Assembly: GCF_002845275.2 (NCBI RefSeq)
Contig: NZ_CP088149.1
Location: 62,001-126,000 of the forward strand
Source: Pseudomonas sp. S06B 330
GTDB taxonomy: Bacteria; Pseudomonadota; Gammaproteobacteria; Pseudomonadales; Pseudomonadaceae
Length of the DNA: 64,000 bases
Reading direction: 5' to 3'
Below the pieces are notes generated by a model, which had not been told where the DNA came from, ran no database searches, and saw nothing but the letters and a program-made list of their open reading frames with translations. Shown here piece after piece: positions 8,597 to 15,798 of the stretch (position 1 is its first letter; each line of letters starts with the position of its first letter). A program made the position numbers and the translations under genes.

Positions 8597-9493
8597 ATGT
8601 CCACACCCAAGGTCGAATCCGAACAGCACGGCGAGCTCAATTGCTGGCGCATCACCACTGACAGTGCCGAACTGCTGGTCGCCCAGCAGGGCGCGCAGGT
8701 GTTGAGCTACCAGCGACTCGGCGAGCCGCCGTTGCTGTGGTTAAGCGAACAGGCCATCTTCAAGCAGGGCAAATCCGTGCGTGCCGGGGTACCGGTGTGC
8801 TGGCCCTGGTTTGGCCAACTGAGTCGCAATCCGCAGGCGGTGCAGGCCATGTATCAAGGCGCTGAGCCACCTGCTCATGGCCTGGTCCGCGGTCGCGACT
8901 GGCAATTGTTGGGGATTGCTGAAACAGGCGATACGGTGCGGGTTGATTTCAATCTACCCGACACCCAAGGCGACCTCCCAGGCTGGCCACACAATGTCGA
9001 GCTGAAACTGAGCATCGTATTGGGCGAGCAGCTGACAATCGCCCTCACCAGCTACAACCTCGACAACGTGCCCGTGACCATCAGCCAGGCGCTGCACAGC
9101 TACTTTGCAGTCAGCGATGTGCGTGAGGTGAACGTCGAAGGTGTCGATGGCTTGCACTATATCGAAACCCTGGCCGACTGGGAGTCACGCGCCCAGCAAG
9201 GCGACTTGGGTTTTGCTGGTGAAACCGACCGCATTTACCTGCAGGCGCCTAAGAAGCTAAGCATTGTCGATCCAGCCTGGAATCGGCGCATCCATCTGAG
9301 CAGTAGCGGTTCGCGCTCTGCAGTCATTTGGAACCCCTGGACGGATCGCGCGGCGCAACTGACTGACATGGCCAACGATGGCTGGCAGCGCATGCTGTGT
9401 ATCGAGACAGCCAATGTGTGGGACGACGTGGTCACTTTGGCGCCGGGGGCTACCCATACACTGAGTCTGACCCTCGGTAGCGAACCGCTCTAG
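8597..9493 (+). CDS. D-hexose-6-phosphate mutarotase (YeaD type)
   Basis: An aldose 1-epimerase-fold enzyme of 298 residues, expected to interconvert alpha and beta anomers of hexose 6-phosphates in the cytoplasm. Family landmarks are PVCWPWFGQ (about residues 67-75), the histidine motif PAHGLVRGRDW (about 92-102), LHSYFAVSD (about 166-174) and the C-terminal VIWNPWTDRAAQLTDM...CIETAN, which holds the catalytic glutamate. The length and motif order fit the family. It follows the thioesterase gene closely and is followed by a REP-like hairpin. Confidence 0.92.
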   Translation: MSTPKVESEQHGELNCWRITTDSAELLVAQQGAQVLSYQRLGEPPLLWLSEQAIFKQGKSVRAGVPVCWPWFGQLSRNPQAVQAMYQGAEPPAHGLVRGRDWQLLGIAETGDTVRVDFNLPDTQGDLPGWPHNVELKLSIVLGEQLTIALTSYNLDNVPVTISQALHSYFAVSDVREVNVEGVDGLHYIETLADWESRAQQGDLGFAGETDRIYLQAPKKLSIVDPAWNRRIHLSSSGSRSAVIWNPWTDRAAQLTDMANDGWQRMLCIETANVWDDVVTLAPGATHTLSLTLGSEPL

Positions 9494-9515
9494 CCCGCAC
9501 TCAGCGGGCTCCTAC
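9491..9515 (+). repeat. REP-like hairpin after the mutarotase gene
   Basis: Arms AGCCCGC (9492-9498) and GCGGGCT (9504-9510) with loop ACTCA, followed by CCTACA. The arm plus CTCCTACA resembles the conserved end of P. putida REP elements. There is no T-run, so it is not a typical intrinsic terminator, but it may serve as a transcript end or mRNA-protecting hairpin. Confidence 0.5.
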
Positions 9516-9531
9516 ACAATCTGGCACGCTT

Positions 9532-10065
9532 TCAAAGATCAGCGTCTTCCACAACCCGTACCTTGTCAGCATCCATTGCGTAGGCGGCATCTGCCAGGTC
9601 ATTGCTGACCTTCTCCACCTTCAATGTGCCGTTGACCCACAACGGTGTATAGATATCCTCAAGCTTCAGGCCCTTGGGGTATCGCACCAGCACCAGCTGG
9701 TTTGGCGGCGGCGGTGGGACGTGAATGCAGGCGCCCGGATAGGGCACGAGAAAGAACAACGTGCTGTTGCCCTTGGCATCACTTTCCAATGGCACCGGAT
9801 AACCACCCAGACGGATGTGCTTGCCATTCATGGCAGGCACGGTCTTGCTCGAATACATCACCGCCGGCAAGCCCTTGGCCTGCTTCATGCCACCTTTCTC
9901 GGTGAAGGTGCCCATGGCTTCCGGGGAGTTGTGATCGATTTCGGGCATCAGCTCCAACGCTTTCTGGTCCGACTTGGGCATGAGCTCCAGCCAGTCGGTT
10001 TCAGCCAGCTCGGCGCGGGCAAGGCTACTGATGAGCAGCAAAGAAAGCAGTAGTACACGGCGCAT
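9532..10065 (-). CDS. DUF3299 secreted protein
   Basis: A 177-residue protein with an N-terminal signal peptide (MRRVLLLSLLLISSLARA, cut after residue 18) and a DUF3299 domain containing PVPLESDAKG and the proline run CIHVPPPPPNQ (about residues 110-120). The function of DUF3299 is unknown to me; related operon members are often linked to ABC-type export of small molecules. I chose the ATG at 10065 because it starts directly with the signal peptide; a TTG at 10080 would add five residues. No Shine-Dalgarno is visible, and a perfect hairpin ends one base before the ATG. Confidence 0.8.
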   Translation of the reverse strand: MRRVLLLSLLLISSLARAELAETDWLELMPKSDQKALELMPEIDHNSPEAMGTFTEKGGMKQAKGLPAVMYSSKTVPAMNGKHIRLGGYPVPLESDAKGNSTLFFLVPYPGACIHVPPPPPNQLVLVRYPKGLKLEDIYTPLWVNGTLKVEKVSNDLADAAYAMDADKVRVVEDADL

Positions 10066-10066
10066 G

Positions 10067-10100
10067 AGAATGCTCGGCAACAGGAATTGCCGAGCATTCT
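10067..10100 (-). other. Perfect hairpin directly before the DUF3299 start codon
   Basis: Perfect 14-bp arms (10067-10080 and 10087-10100, core GAATGCTCGGCAA) with a 6-nt loop. On the minus strand the second arm ends one base before the ATG. It lies after the GlsB-type gene, but no T-run follows on either strand, so it is a poor terminator. It would fold over the DUF3299 ribosome entry region. Confidence 0.75.
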
Positions 10101-10109
10101 AGCCTGTCA

Positions 10110-10355
10110 TCAGTTCTTTTTGACCATGGCGTAGATCACCAGAAGAACGACCGCACCCACCAGCGCACCCAGGAAGCCTGCACCCTCTCCGGCCTGGTAG
10201 ATGCCCAGCGCCTGGCCGCCATAGGTCGCCGCGAGCGAACCGGCAATGCCGAGGAGAATGGTCATGATCCAGCCCATGCTGTCGTCGCCAGGCTTTAGAA
10301 AGCGCGCTAGCAGACCGACAATCAGGCCGATGAAGATAGTTCCGATGATACCCAT
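10110..10355 (-). CDS. GlsB/YeaQ/YmgE-family small membrane protein
   Basis: An 81-residue protein of the transglycosylase-associated (YeaQ/YmgE) family of general stress membrane proteins. It has three hydrophobic segments: IIGTIFIGLIVGLLARF, WIMTILLGIAGSLAATYGG and GAGFLGALVGAVVLLVIYAMV. The central GGQALGIYQAGEGAGF linker is typical. The start is the ATG at 10355, preceded by AGAGGG at good spacing; upstream in-frame codons lack this. Family members are induced by stress and have no assigned reaction. It may be read together with DUF3299 downstream. Confidence 0.9.
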   Translation of the reverse strand: MGIIGTIFIGLIVGLLARFLKPGDDSMGWIMTILLGIAGSLAATYGGQALGIYQAGEGAGFLGALVGAVVLLVIYAMVKKN

Positions 10356-10450
10356 GGCAATCCCTCTGAATGAAATAGCGCACGCCAAAGCCTAGTCAGC
10401 GCTTTGGCATCCTGCCATCAGAGGGATCGCGAAGAAGGAAGGTTCCCTCT

Positions 10451-11533
10451 TCAGCCTTGGATCAGGGCTTCGACCTGCTGGATTTTCTGTTCCAGAGTCT
10501 CCATGTCGGCACAACGCAGGGTGGCGTGACCGACCTTGCGCCCGACCTTAAAGGCCTTGCCGTAGTGATGCAGGTGGCATTCATCGATGGCAATCACTTT
10601 GTCCACCGCTGGCACTTCACCGATGAAATTGAGCATCGCGCTCTCACCGACCTTGGCGGTCGAACCCAGCGGCAGGCCGGCAACGGCGCGCAGGTGGTTT
10701 TCGAACTGGCTACACTCGGCGCCTTCGATGGTCCAGTGCCCGGAGTTGTGCACACGCGGGGCGATTTCGTTGGCTTTAAGGCCACCGTCGACCTCGAAGA
10801 ACTCGAACGCCAGCACGCCGACATAGTCGAGCTGCTTGAGCACGCGGCCGGCGTAGTCTTCGGCCAAGCCCTGGAGCAGATGATCTTCACTGGCAACCGA
10901 CAAGCGCAAAATGCCGTTCTCGTGGGTGTTGTGCACCAACGGATAGAAACGAGTTTCGCCATCACGGGCACGCACAGCGATCAGCGACACTTCACCGGTG
11001 AACGGTACAAAGCCTTCCAGCAGGCAAGGAACGCTACCCAGTTCAGCGAAAGTGCCGACAACATCCTCGGCAGTTCGCAGTACTTTCTGGCCTTTTCCGT
11101 CATAACCCAGGGTGCGGGTTTTAAGCACAGCCGGCAGGCCAATGCTCGCCACCGCGGCGTCCAGGTCGGCTTGCGACTGGATGTCGGCGAATGACGGAGT
11201 AGGAATGCCCAGATCCTTGAACATGCTCTTTTCGAACCAGCGATCGCGGGCGATGCGCAGCGACTCGGCACTTGGATAGACCGGGACGAATTGCGACAGG
11301 AAGGCCACGGTTTCAGCCGGGACACTTTCGAACTCGAAGGTGACCAAGTCGACTTCGTCGGCCAATTGGCGCAGATGGTCCTGGTCGCCGTAATCGGCAC
11401 GCAGGTGCTCGCCCAGCGGCGCGGCGCAGGCGTCCGGCGCAGGGTCGAGGAAGGCGAAGTTCATGCCCAGCGGGGTACCTGCCAGGGCCAACATGCGACC
11501 CAGCTGGCCGCCACCGATTACACCGATTTTCAT
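10451..11533 (-). CDS. purK: 5-(carboxyamino)imidazole ribonucleotide synthase PurK
   Basis: An ATP-grasp enzyme that carboxylates aminoimidazole ribonucleotide with ATP and bicarbonate in purine biosynthesis; its product goes to PurE. The 360 residues start MKIGVIGGGQLGRML at the ATG at 11533. The ATP-grasp middle (LKTRTLGYDGKGQKVL, EGFVPFTGEVSLIAVR) and the C-terminal NEIAPRVHNSGHWTIEGAECSQFENHLRA are typical. It starts 10 bp after the purE stop, so the two genes form an operon with purE first. Confidence 0.97.
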   Translation of the reverse strand: MKIGVIGGGQLGRMLALAGTPLGMNFAFLDPAPDACAAPLGEHLRADYGDQDHLRQLADEVDLVTFEFESVPAETVAFLSQFVPVYPSAESLRIARDRWFEKSMFKDLGIPTPSFADIQSQADLDAAVASIGLPAVLKTRTLGYDGKGQKVLRTAEDVVGTFAELGSVPCLLEGFVPFTGEVSLIAVRARDGETRFYPLVHNTHENGILRLSVASEDHLLQGLAEDYAGRVLKQLDYVGVLAFEFFEVDGGLKANEIAPRVHNSGHWTIEGAECSQFENHLRAVAGLPLGSTAKVGESAMLNFIGEVPAVDKVIAIDECHLHHYGKAFKVGRKVGHATLRCADMETLEQKIQQVEALIQG

Positions 11534-11543
11534 GCGATTGACC

Positions 11544-12035
11544 TCAAGCCTGGCGCGGATCTGGATTGTCCAGAACGTTGTCTGTCTGCTCAGCGCGGAA
11601 CTGTTTGAGTACCGCGTGGAACTGCGGATGCTTGGCGCCAAGGATGCTCGCCGAAAGTAGCGCGGCGTTGATTGCACCGGCCTTGCCAATAGCCAGGGTG
11701 GCCACCGGAATACCCGCTGGCATCTGCACGATCGACAGCAGCGAGTCGACGCCCGAAAGCATCGACGACTGTACCGGAACGCCCAAGACAGGCAGGTGGG
11801 TCTTGGCGGCGCACATGCCTGGCAGGTGGGCAGCGCCACCGGCACCAGCGATGATCACCTCGATGCCACGGCCTTCGGCCTCTTCGGCATACTGGAACAG
11901 CAGGTCCGGGGTGCGGTGGGCAGAAACCACCTTGACCTCGTAGGGAATGCCGAGTTTTTCCAGCATATCGGCGGTGTGGCTAAGGGTGGACCAATCGGAC
12001 TTGGAGCCCATGATCACGCCAACCAGTGCACTCAT
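11544..12035 (-). CDS. purE: N5-carboxyaminoimidazole ribonucleotide mutase PurE
   Basis: Moves the carboxylate of N5-CAIR to C4 in purine synthesis. The 163-residue protein has the class I motifs [10 protein letters not shown] (residues 5-14), VVSAHRTPD (about 42-50), [14 protein letters not shown] (about 68-81) and [10 protein letters not shown]. The start is the ATG at 12035, 10 bp after AGAGG. Longer in-frame starts upstream lie in the leader and would read through the terminator hairpin, so I rejected them. It is the first gene of purEK. Confidence 0.97.
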   Translation of the reverse strand: MSALVGVIMGSKSDWSTLSHTADMLEKLGIPYEVKVVSAHRTPDLLFQYAEEAEGRGIEVIIAGAGGAAHLPGMCAAKTHLPVLGVPVQSSMLSGVDSLLSIVQMPAGIPVATLAIGKAGAINAALLSASILGAKHPQFHAVLKQFRAEQTDNVLDNPDPRQA

Positions 12036-12072
12036 CGTCGAGCCTCTTCTCTTGGGCGCCCGCAGGCGCGTC

Positions 12073-12113
12073 AAAAAACAACAAGCCACGCGGGACAACC
12101 GGCGTGGCTTGTT
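12073..12113 (-). terminator. Intrinsic terminator in front of purE
   Basis: On the minus strand, perfect 12-bp arms AACAAGCCACGC and GCGTGGCTTGTT enclose a 10-nt loop. G and then TTTTTT follow. It ends 37 bp before the purE ATG. It is either the terminator of the upstream LysR gene or, because a good -10 lies between the two, a leader attenuator of purEK. Confidence 0.85.
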
Positions 12114-12153
12114 ATACGAATTAGGGCCGGCTGAAACCGACCGAAGGCCGCGC

Positions 12154-12159
12154 AGTATA
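12154..12159 (-). promoter_or_regulatory. Possible purE promoter -10 element
   Basis: TATACT on the minus strand, one mismatch from the sigma-70 -10 consensus, about 120 bp before the purE ATG. The upstream TTAAAC is only 14 bp away, so the -35 is poor. A transcript from here would include the terminator hairpin. Confidence 0.4.
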
Positions 12160-12237
12160 TCGTAACCAGGTGCGTTTAAGGCACCCCGGCGACCAACTGT
12201 GGGGCCTTATTTTTCGGGGCTTTGGCTGACTTTCAAG

Positions 12238-13146
12238 TCAAGCTGCTGTTGAAGGCCCACCCTCCAGCTTGCGCCAGAGCAGGCGCACGTTCGCCTTGCG
12301 CACCAGCGCGCAGCGATACAGGCGAATTTCCAGCGGCACGTGCCACTGGCTGCCGCCGCAGATCACCAACTCACCACGCTCAAGTTCGGCGCGCGCCGAA
12401 AGCCGCGGTACCCAGGCAATACCCAGGCCTTCCAGGGCCATGCTTTTGAGGCTGTCGGCCATCGCCGTTTCATACACTGTAGTGAACCGCAGGGCGCGCT
12501 GACGCAGCAGCAGATTGACCGAGCGCCCAAGGAACGCACCAGCGCTATACGCCAGTAACGGCACACTACCCTCGCCTTCGAGGTCGAACAGTGGCTTGCC
12601 GTCGGCGTCGGCGGCACACACCGGCAGCATTTCAGTGTTGCCCATGTGCAGCGAAGGGAAGATCTCCGCGTCCATCTGCAAGGCAGCGTCGGGGTCATAG
12701 AACGCCAGCATCAGGTCGCAGCCGCCTTCACGCAAAGCATGCACCGCGTCGCCAACGTTGGTCGCCACCAGGCGAGTGGCAATGTTCAGGCCATCGTTAC
12801 GCAACTGGGCGATCCAGCGCGGAAAGAAGCCCAAGGCCAGCGAGTGCGCTGCGGCAACCTGAATCACCTCACCCTGCCCGCCTTCCAGGTGATGCAAATG
12901 GCGCAGCACTTCGCCCAGCTGATCGACCACAGTCCGCGCCGTCACCAGAAATAACTGACCCGCTGCGGTCAGCTCGATCGGCGTGCGTGAGCGGTTAACC
13001 AAGGTCAGCCCCAGCGCCGCCTCGAGGCTGCGAATGCGCCGGCTGAAGGCCGGCTGGGTCACGAAGCGGCGCTCAGCCGCTTGGGAAAAGCTGCGGGTCG
13101 CCGCCAGGGCACTGAAGTCTTCCAGCCATTTGCTTTCGAGGTTCAT
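12238..13146 (-). CDS. LysR-family transcriptional regulator
   Basis: A 302-residue LysR regulator. The winged HTH covers residues 1-62 (FSALAATRSFSQAAERRFVTQPAFSRRIRSLE) and the co-inducer domain about 90-300. The start is the ATG at 13146, since MNLESKWLEDF aligns with LysR N-termini. It is divergent from aspA with 178 bp between start codons, and the gap holds a TATGC-N7-GCATA palindrome. By the usual LysR logic it may control aspA or itself. The effector is unknown. Confidence 0.88.
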   Translation of the reverse strand: MNLESKWLEDFSALAATRSFSQAAERRFVTQPAFSRRIRSLEAALGLTLVNRSRTPIELTAAGQLFLVTARTVVDQLGEVLRHLHHLEGGQGEVIQVAAAHSLALGFFPRWIAQLRNDGLNIATRLVATNVGDAVHALREGGCDLMLAFYDPDAALQMDAEIFPSLHMGNTEMLPVCAADADGKPLFDLEGEGSVPLLAYSAGAFLGRSVNLLLRQRALRFTTVYETAMADSLKSMALEGLGIAWVPRLSARAELERGELVICGGSQWHVPLEIRLYRCALVRKANVRLLWRKLEGGPSTAA

Positions 13147-13211
13147 CTGTCTCTCCAGGCGCGCACCAAAATGGCACACGCTCGAATGTCGGTTGGCGTC
13201 ACATCAACCAT

Positions 13212-13228
13212 TATGCCGTTTGTGCATA
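13212..13228. promoter_or_regulatory. Candidate LysR operator between the LysR gene and aspA
   Basis: TATGC-N7-GCATA, a perfect interrupted palindrome with the LysR-type spacing, 66 bp before the LysR ATG and 97 bp before the aspA ATG. The function is inferred from geometry and position. Confidence 0.45.
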
Positions 13229-13324
13229 GGTTAGCGTGCAACAGCATTGGCCGCAAAATCGGCGCAGGCCTAGGATTAGCGCCATTCCGGCATGTGCCGG
13301 GCCTAACTCGAGATGATATTTATC

Positions 13325-14749
13325 ATGTCCGCTGCTGCATCGTTCCGCGTCGAAAAAGACCTGCTTGGCACCCTTGAAGTCCCAGCTGATGCCTACTACG
13401 GCATCCAGACCCTGCGCGCTGCCAACAACTTCCACCTCTCCGGTGTGCCGCTGTCGCATTACCCTAAATTGGTTGTGGCCCTGGCCATGGTCAAACAGGC
13501 TGCTGCCGACGCCAACCGTGAGCTGGGTCACCTGAGCGATGCCAAGCACGCCGCCATCAGCGAGGCTTGCGCCCGTCTGATTCGCGGTGACTACCACGAG
13601 CAGTTCGTGGTCGACATGATTCAAGGCGGTGCTGGTACTTCTACCAACATGAACGCCAACGAAGTGATCGCCAACATCGCGCTGGAGGCCATGGGCCACC
13701 AGAAAGGCGAGTACAAGTACCTGCACCCGAACAACGACGTAAACATGGCGCAGTCGACCAACGACGCCTACCCAACGGCGATCCGCCTGGGTCTGCTGCT
13801 CGGTCACGACGCCCTGCTGGCCAGCCTCGACAGCCTGATTCAGGCCTTCGCTGCCAAAGGCAAGGAATTCGACCACGTACTGAAGATGGGCCGTACCCAG
13901 CTGCAGGATGCCGTGCCGATGACCCTGGGCCAGGAATTCCGCGCCTTCGCCACCACCATGACCGAAGACCTGCAGCGCTTGCGCTCGCTGGCTCCGGAAC
14001 TGCTGACCGAAATCAACTTGGGTGGTACCGCCATCGGCACCGGCATCAACGCCGACCCTGGCTACCAGGCCCTGGCCGTACAGCGTCTGGCGACCATCAG
14101 CGGCCAGCCGCTGGTACCAGCTGCCGACCTGATTGAAGCCACCTCGGACATGGGCGCTTTCGTCCTGTTCTCGGGCATGCTCAAGCGTACTGCGGTCAAA
14201 CTGTCGAAGATCTGTAATGACCTGCGCCTGCTGTCCAGCGGCCCACGTACCGGCATCAACGAGATCAACCTGCCAGCGCGTCAGCCAGGCAGCTCGATCA
14301 TGCCAGGCAAGGTCAACCCGGTCATTCCGGAAGCAGTCAACCAAGTGGCCTTCGCCATCATGGGTAACGACCTGGCCCTGACCGTCGCTGCCGAAGGCGG
14401 TCAACTGCAACTGAACGTGATGGAGCCGCTGATCGCTTACAAGATCTTCGACTCGATCCGCCTGCTGCAGCGCGCCATGGACATGCTGCGCGAGCACTGC
14501 ATCGTCGGCATCACCGCCAACGAACAGCGCTGCCGTGAACTGGTCGAACACTCGATCGGCCTGGTCACCGCCCTGAACCCTTACATCGGCTACGAAAACG
14601 CCACCCGTATCGCCGCCATCGCCCTGGAAAGTGGCCGTGGTGTGCTGGAACTGGTTCGCGAGGAAGGCCTGCTGGACGAAGAGATGCTCAACGACATCCT
14701 GCGTCCGGAAAACATGATTGCTCCGCGTCTGGTTCCGCTCAAAGCGTAA
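13325..14749 (+). CDS. aspA: Aspartate ammonia-lyase
   Basis: Converts L-aspartate to fumarate and ammonia. The 474-residue product belongs to the fumarase/aspartase superfamily: the signature GSSIMPGKVNPVIPE (about residues 319-333) contains the mobile catalytic serine loop, and GGAGTSTNMNANEVIAN and STNDAYPTAIRL are substrate-site segments. The LNPYIGYENATRIA end favours aspartase over fumarase. I chose the ATG at 13325 (MSAAASFRVEKDLLG); an ATG at 13313 would add four residues. A terminator follows. An asparaginase that makes its substrate lies 1 kb downstream. Confidence 0.95.
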   Translation: MSAAASFRVEKDLLGTLEVPADAYYGIQTLRAANNFHLSGVPLSHYPKLVVALAMVKQAAADANRELGHLSDAKHAAISEACARLIRGDYHEQFVVDMIQGGAGTSTNMNANEVIANIALEAMGHQKGEYKYLHPNNDVNMAQSTNDAYPTAIRLGLLLGHDALLASLDSLIQAFAAKGKEFDHVLKMGRTQLQDAVPMTLGQEFRAFATTMTEDLQRLRSLAPELLTEINLGGTAIGTGINADPGYQALAVQRLATISGQPLVPAADLIEATSDMGAFVLFSGMLKRTAVKLSKICNDLRLLSSGPRTGINEINLPARQPGSSIMPGKVNPVIPEAVNQVAFAIMGNDLALTVAAEGGQLQLNVMEPLIAYKIFDSIRLLQRAMDMLREHCIVGITANEQRCRELVEHSIGLVTALNPYIGYENATRIAAIALESGRGVLELVREEGLLDEEMLNDILRPENMIAPRLVPLKA

Positions 14750-14804
14750 CCGATGCTGTAAAACGCTCACCAGGTCGAGGGACTAGACACCTCTCACCTT
14801 TTGA

Positions 14805-14839
14805 GGGCCCAGGGATCACTCCCCGGGCCCTTTTTTTTT
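14805..14839 (+). terminator. Terminator of aspA
   Basis: Arms GGGCCC-A-GGGA and TCCC-C-GGGCCC with a 4-nt loop, followed by nine T residues. A strong intrinsic terminator 55 bp after the aspA stop. Confidence 0.95.
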
Positions 14840-14862
14840 GCGCCATCAGCGGCAGCACTTGC

Positions 14863-15002
14863 TGTAGCCGCTGCCGAGGTACGAGGCTGCGATCGACTGC
14901 AGAGCAGTCGCAACTCGGGCACCTCGTTGGACCTGGCGAATCGCGGTGACCTGGTCTTGCGGCCGTTTCACGCCCGATCGCAGCCTCACGGCAGCGGCTA
15001 CA
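14863..15002. repeat. REP-type inverted pair (BIME-like)
   Basis: TGTAGCCGCTGCCG ... AGGCTGCGATCG at 14863-14895 is repeated in inverse orientation as CGATCGCAGCCT ... CGGCAGCGGCTACA at 14975-15002. About 80 bp lie between the arms, including the small palindrome CGACTGCAGAGCAGTCG. Paired inverted REP units of this type are scattered through Pseudomonas intergenic regions, and the element lies between a terminator and the next leader. Confidence 0.75.
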
Positions 15003-15059
15003 AGAGGCCAGTTCAGACAGTTGCTCCCCCGGCCCCACAAAAAGCAGCGACAAATCGCG

Positions 15060-15356
15060 AGACTGTAGGTGTTTTCTGTAGGACCGTTCTGAATCATACT
15101 TTCGGCGCCGTTGCTCTGTTGTACCAGGCCCTTCATGGGCCTAGGCTGCTGCCGTCGTTGGAAAATCCAACGATCGGATTTAGCAGTCCGGAACATTCAT
15201 ATGAGGTCGACGGCACACCGCTGAAATGGCGGTTGTACGTGGGGCGCCTTCGGGTGCGCCGGGTTCCTCTGTGACCGGTCTGCTAACCCGCGTACAGCTG
15301 CCACCCTTCGTTTAGCAGCGAAGTCTGGTTGCTTCACTTTTACATAGAGGCTAACC
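15060..15356 (+). promoter_or_regulatory. Long structured leader of the DUF6124 gene
   Basis: About 300 bp without an open frame. It contains successive hairpins: AGGCCC/GGGCCT (15126-15142), CGTTGGA-AAA-TCCAACG (15156-15172), and a GC hairpin with a UUCG loop (about 15243-15260, GGCGCC TTCG GGTGCGCC). A motif-like stretch (about 15274-15306) then leads to the GAGG Shine-Dalgarno at 15346-15349. CATACT near 15096 with TTTTCT 17 bp upstream is a possible promoter. The density of folds suggests a functional leader RNA; this is inference. Confidence 0.5.
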
Positions 15357-15659
15357 ATGAAAAAGATCGTCCCCGATCCACCCATTCTCGACCTTTCTCA
15401 CGCAACCACCGCCAACACTCCGTTCGGCACCAACCTCATGTTCAACGTCCGCGAAGGCATACCCGCCGAAGAAGCTTTGCTTCACGCTTGCCAACTGCTG
15501 CGTTGTGCCGAAGCCACGGTGAGCGATGCGCTTGATCATCTCACGCACAACGACCGCTCCCTCGTCTCGGGTGCCGGCCAGCATATCGAGGCGGCGCATG
15601 CGCTGATCGATGCAGTGCTTGATGGCGTTGGTGTGCAACGGATCTTCACTCCCCATTAA
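15357..15659 (+). CDS. DUF6124 (DUF3077-like) small protein
   Basis: A 100-residue cytoplasmic protein, MKKIVPDPPILDLS at the start, with the family-type central segment MFNVREGIPAEEALLHACQLLRCAEATV (about residues 28-55) and a C-terminal helical part. Several copies of this Pseudomonas-specific family usually occur per genome, as I remember it; no function is established. The ATG at 15357 follows GAGG with 7-bp spacing. Its unusually long folded leader is the main oddity. No signal peptide or membrane segment. Confidence 0.85.
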   Translation: MKKIVPDPPILDLSHATTANTPFGTNLMFNVREGIPAEEALLHACQLLRCAEATVSDALDHLTHNDRSLVSGAGQHIEAAHALIDAVLDGVGVQRIFTPH

Positions 15660-15674
15660 CCGTACCGCTGTTTC

Positions 15675-15700
15675 TGTGGGAGCTGGCCTTGCCTGCGATG
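15675..15700 (+). repeat. REP-like unit
   Basis: A 26-bp unit starting TGTGGGAGCTGGCC and ending CTGCGATG. It matches the unit at 50970-50995 at 24 of 26 positions. It lies between the DUF6124 gene and the asparaginase gene. Confidence 0.6.
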
Positions 15701-15798
15701 CAAACACCGCGCAATAGCTGACACCGCAACGCTGACAGCCTCACCACTGATGACGTAGTGTGGCTAGCCAAACCTTGGCCGACCCACGGAGACAGCAC

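Noticed and set aside
11534..11845. A longer purK starting inside purE
   Set aside because: The extra residues are read from the purE gene in another frame; MKIGVIGGGQLG is the family start.
13211..14770. A 519-codon frame antisense to aspA
   Set aside because: Shadow of aspA; no start signal and low-complexity composition.
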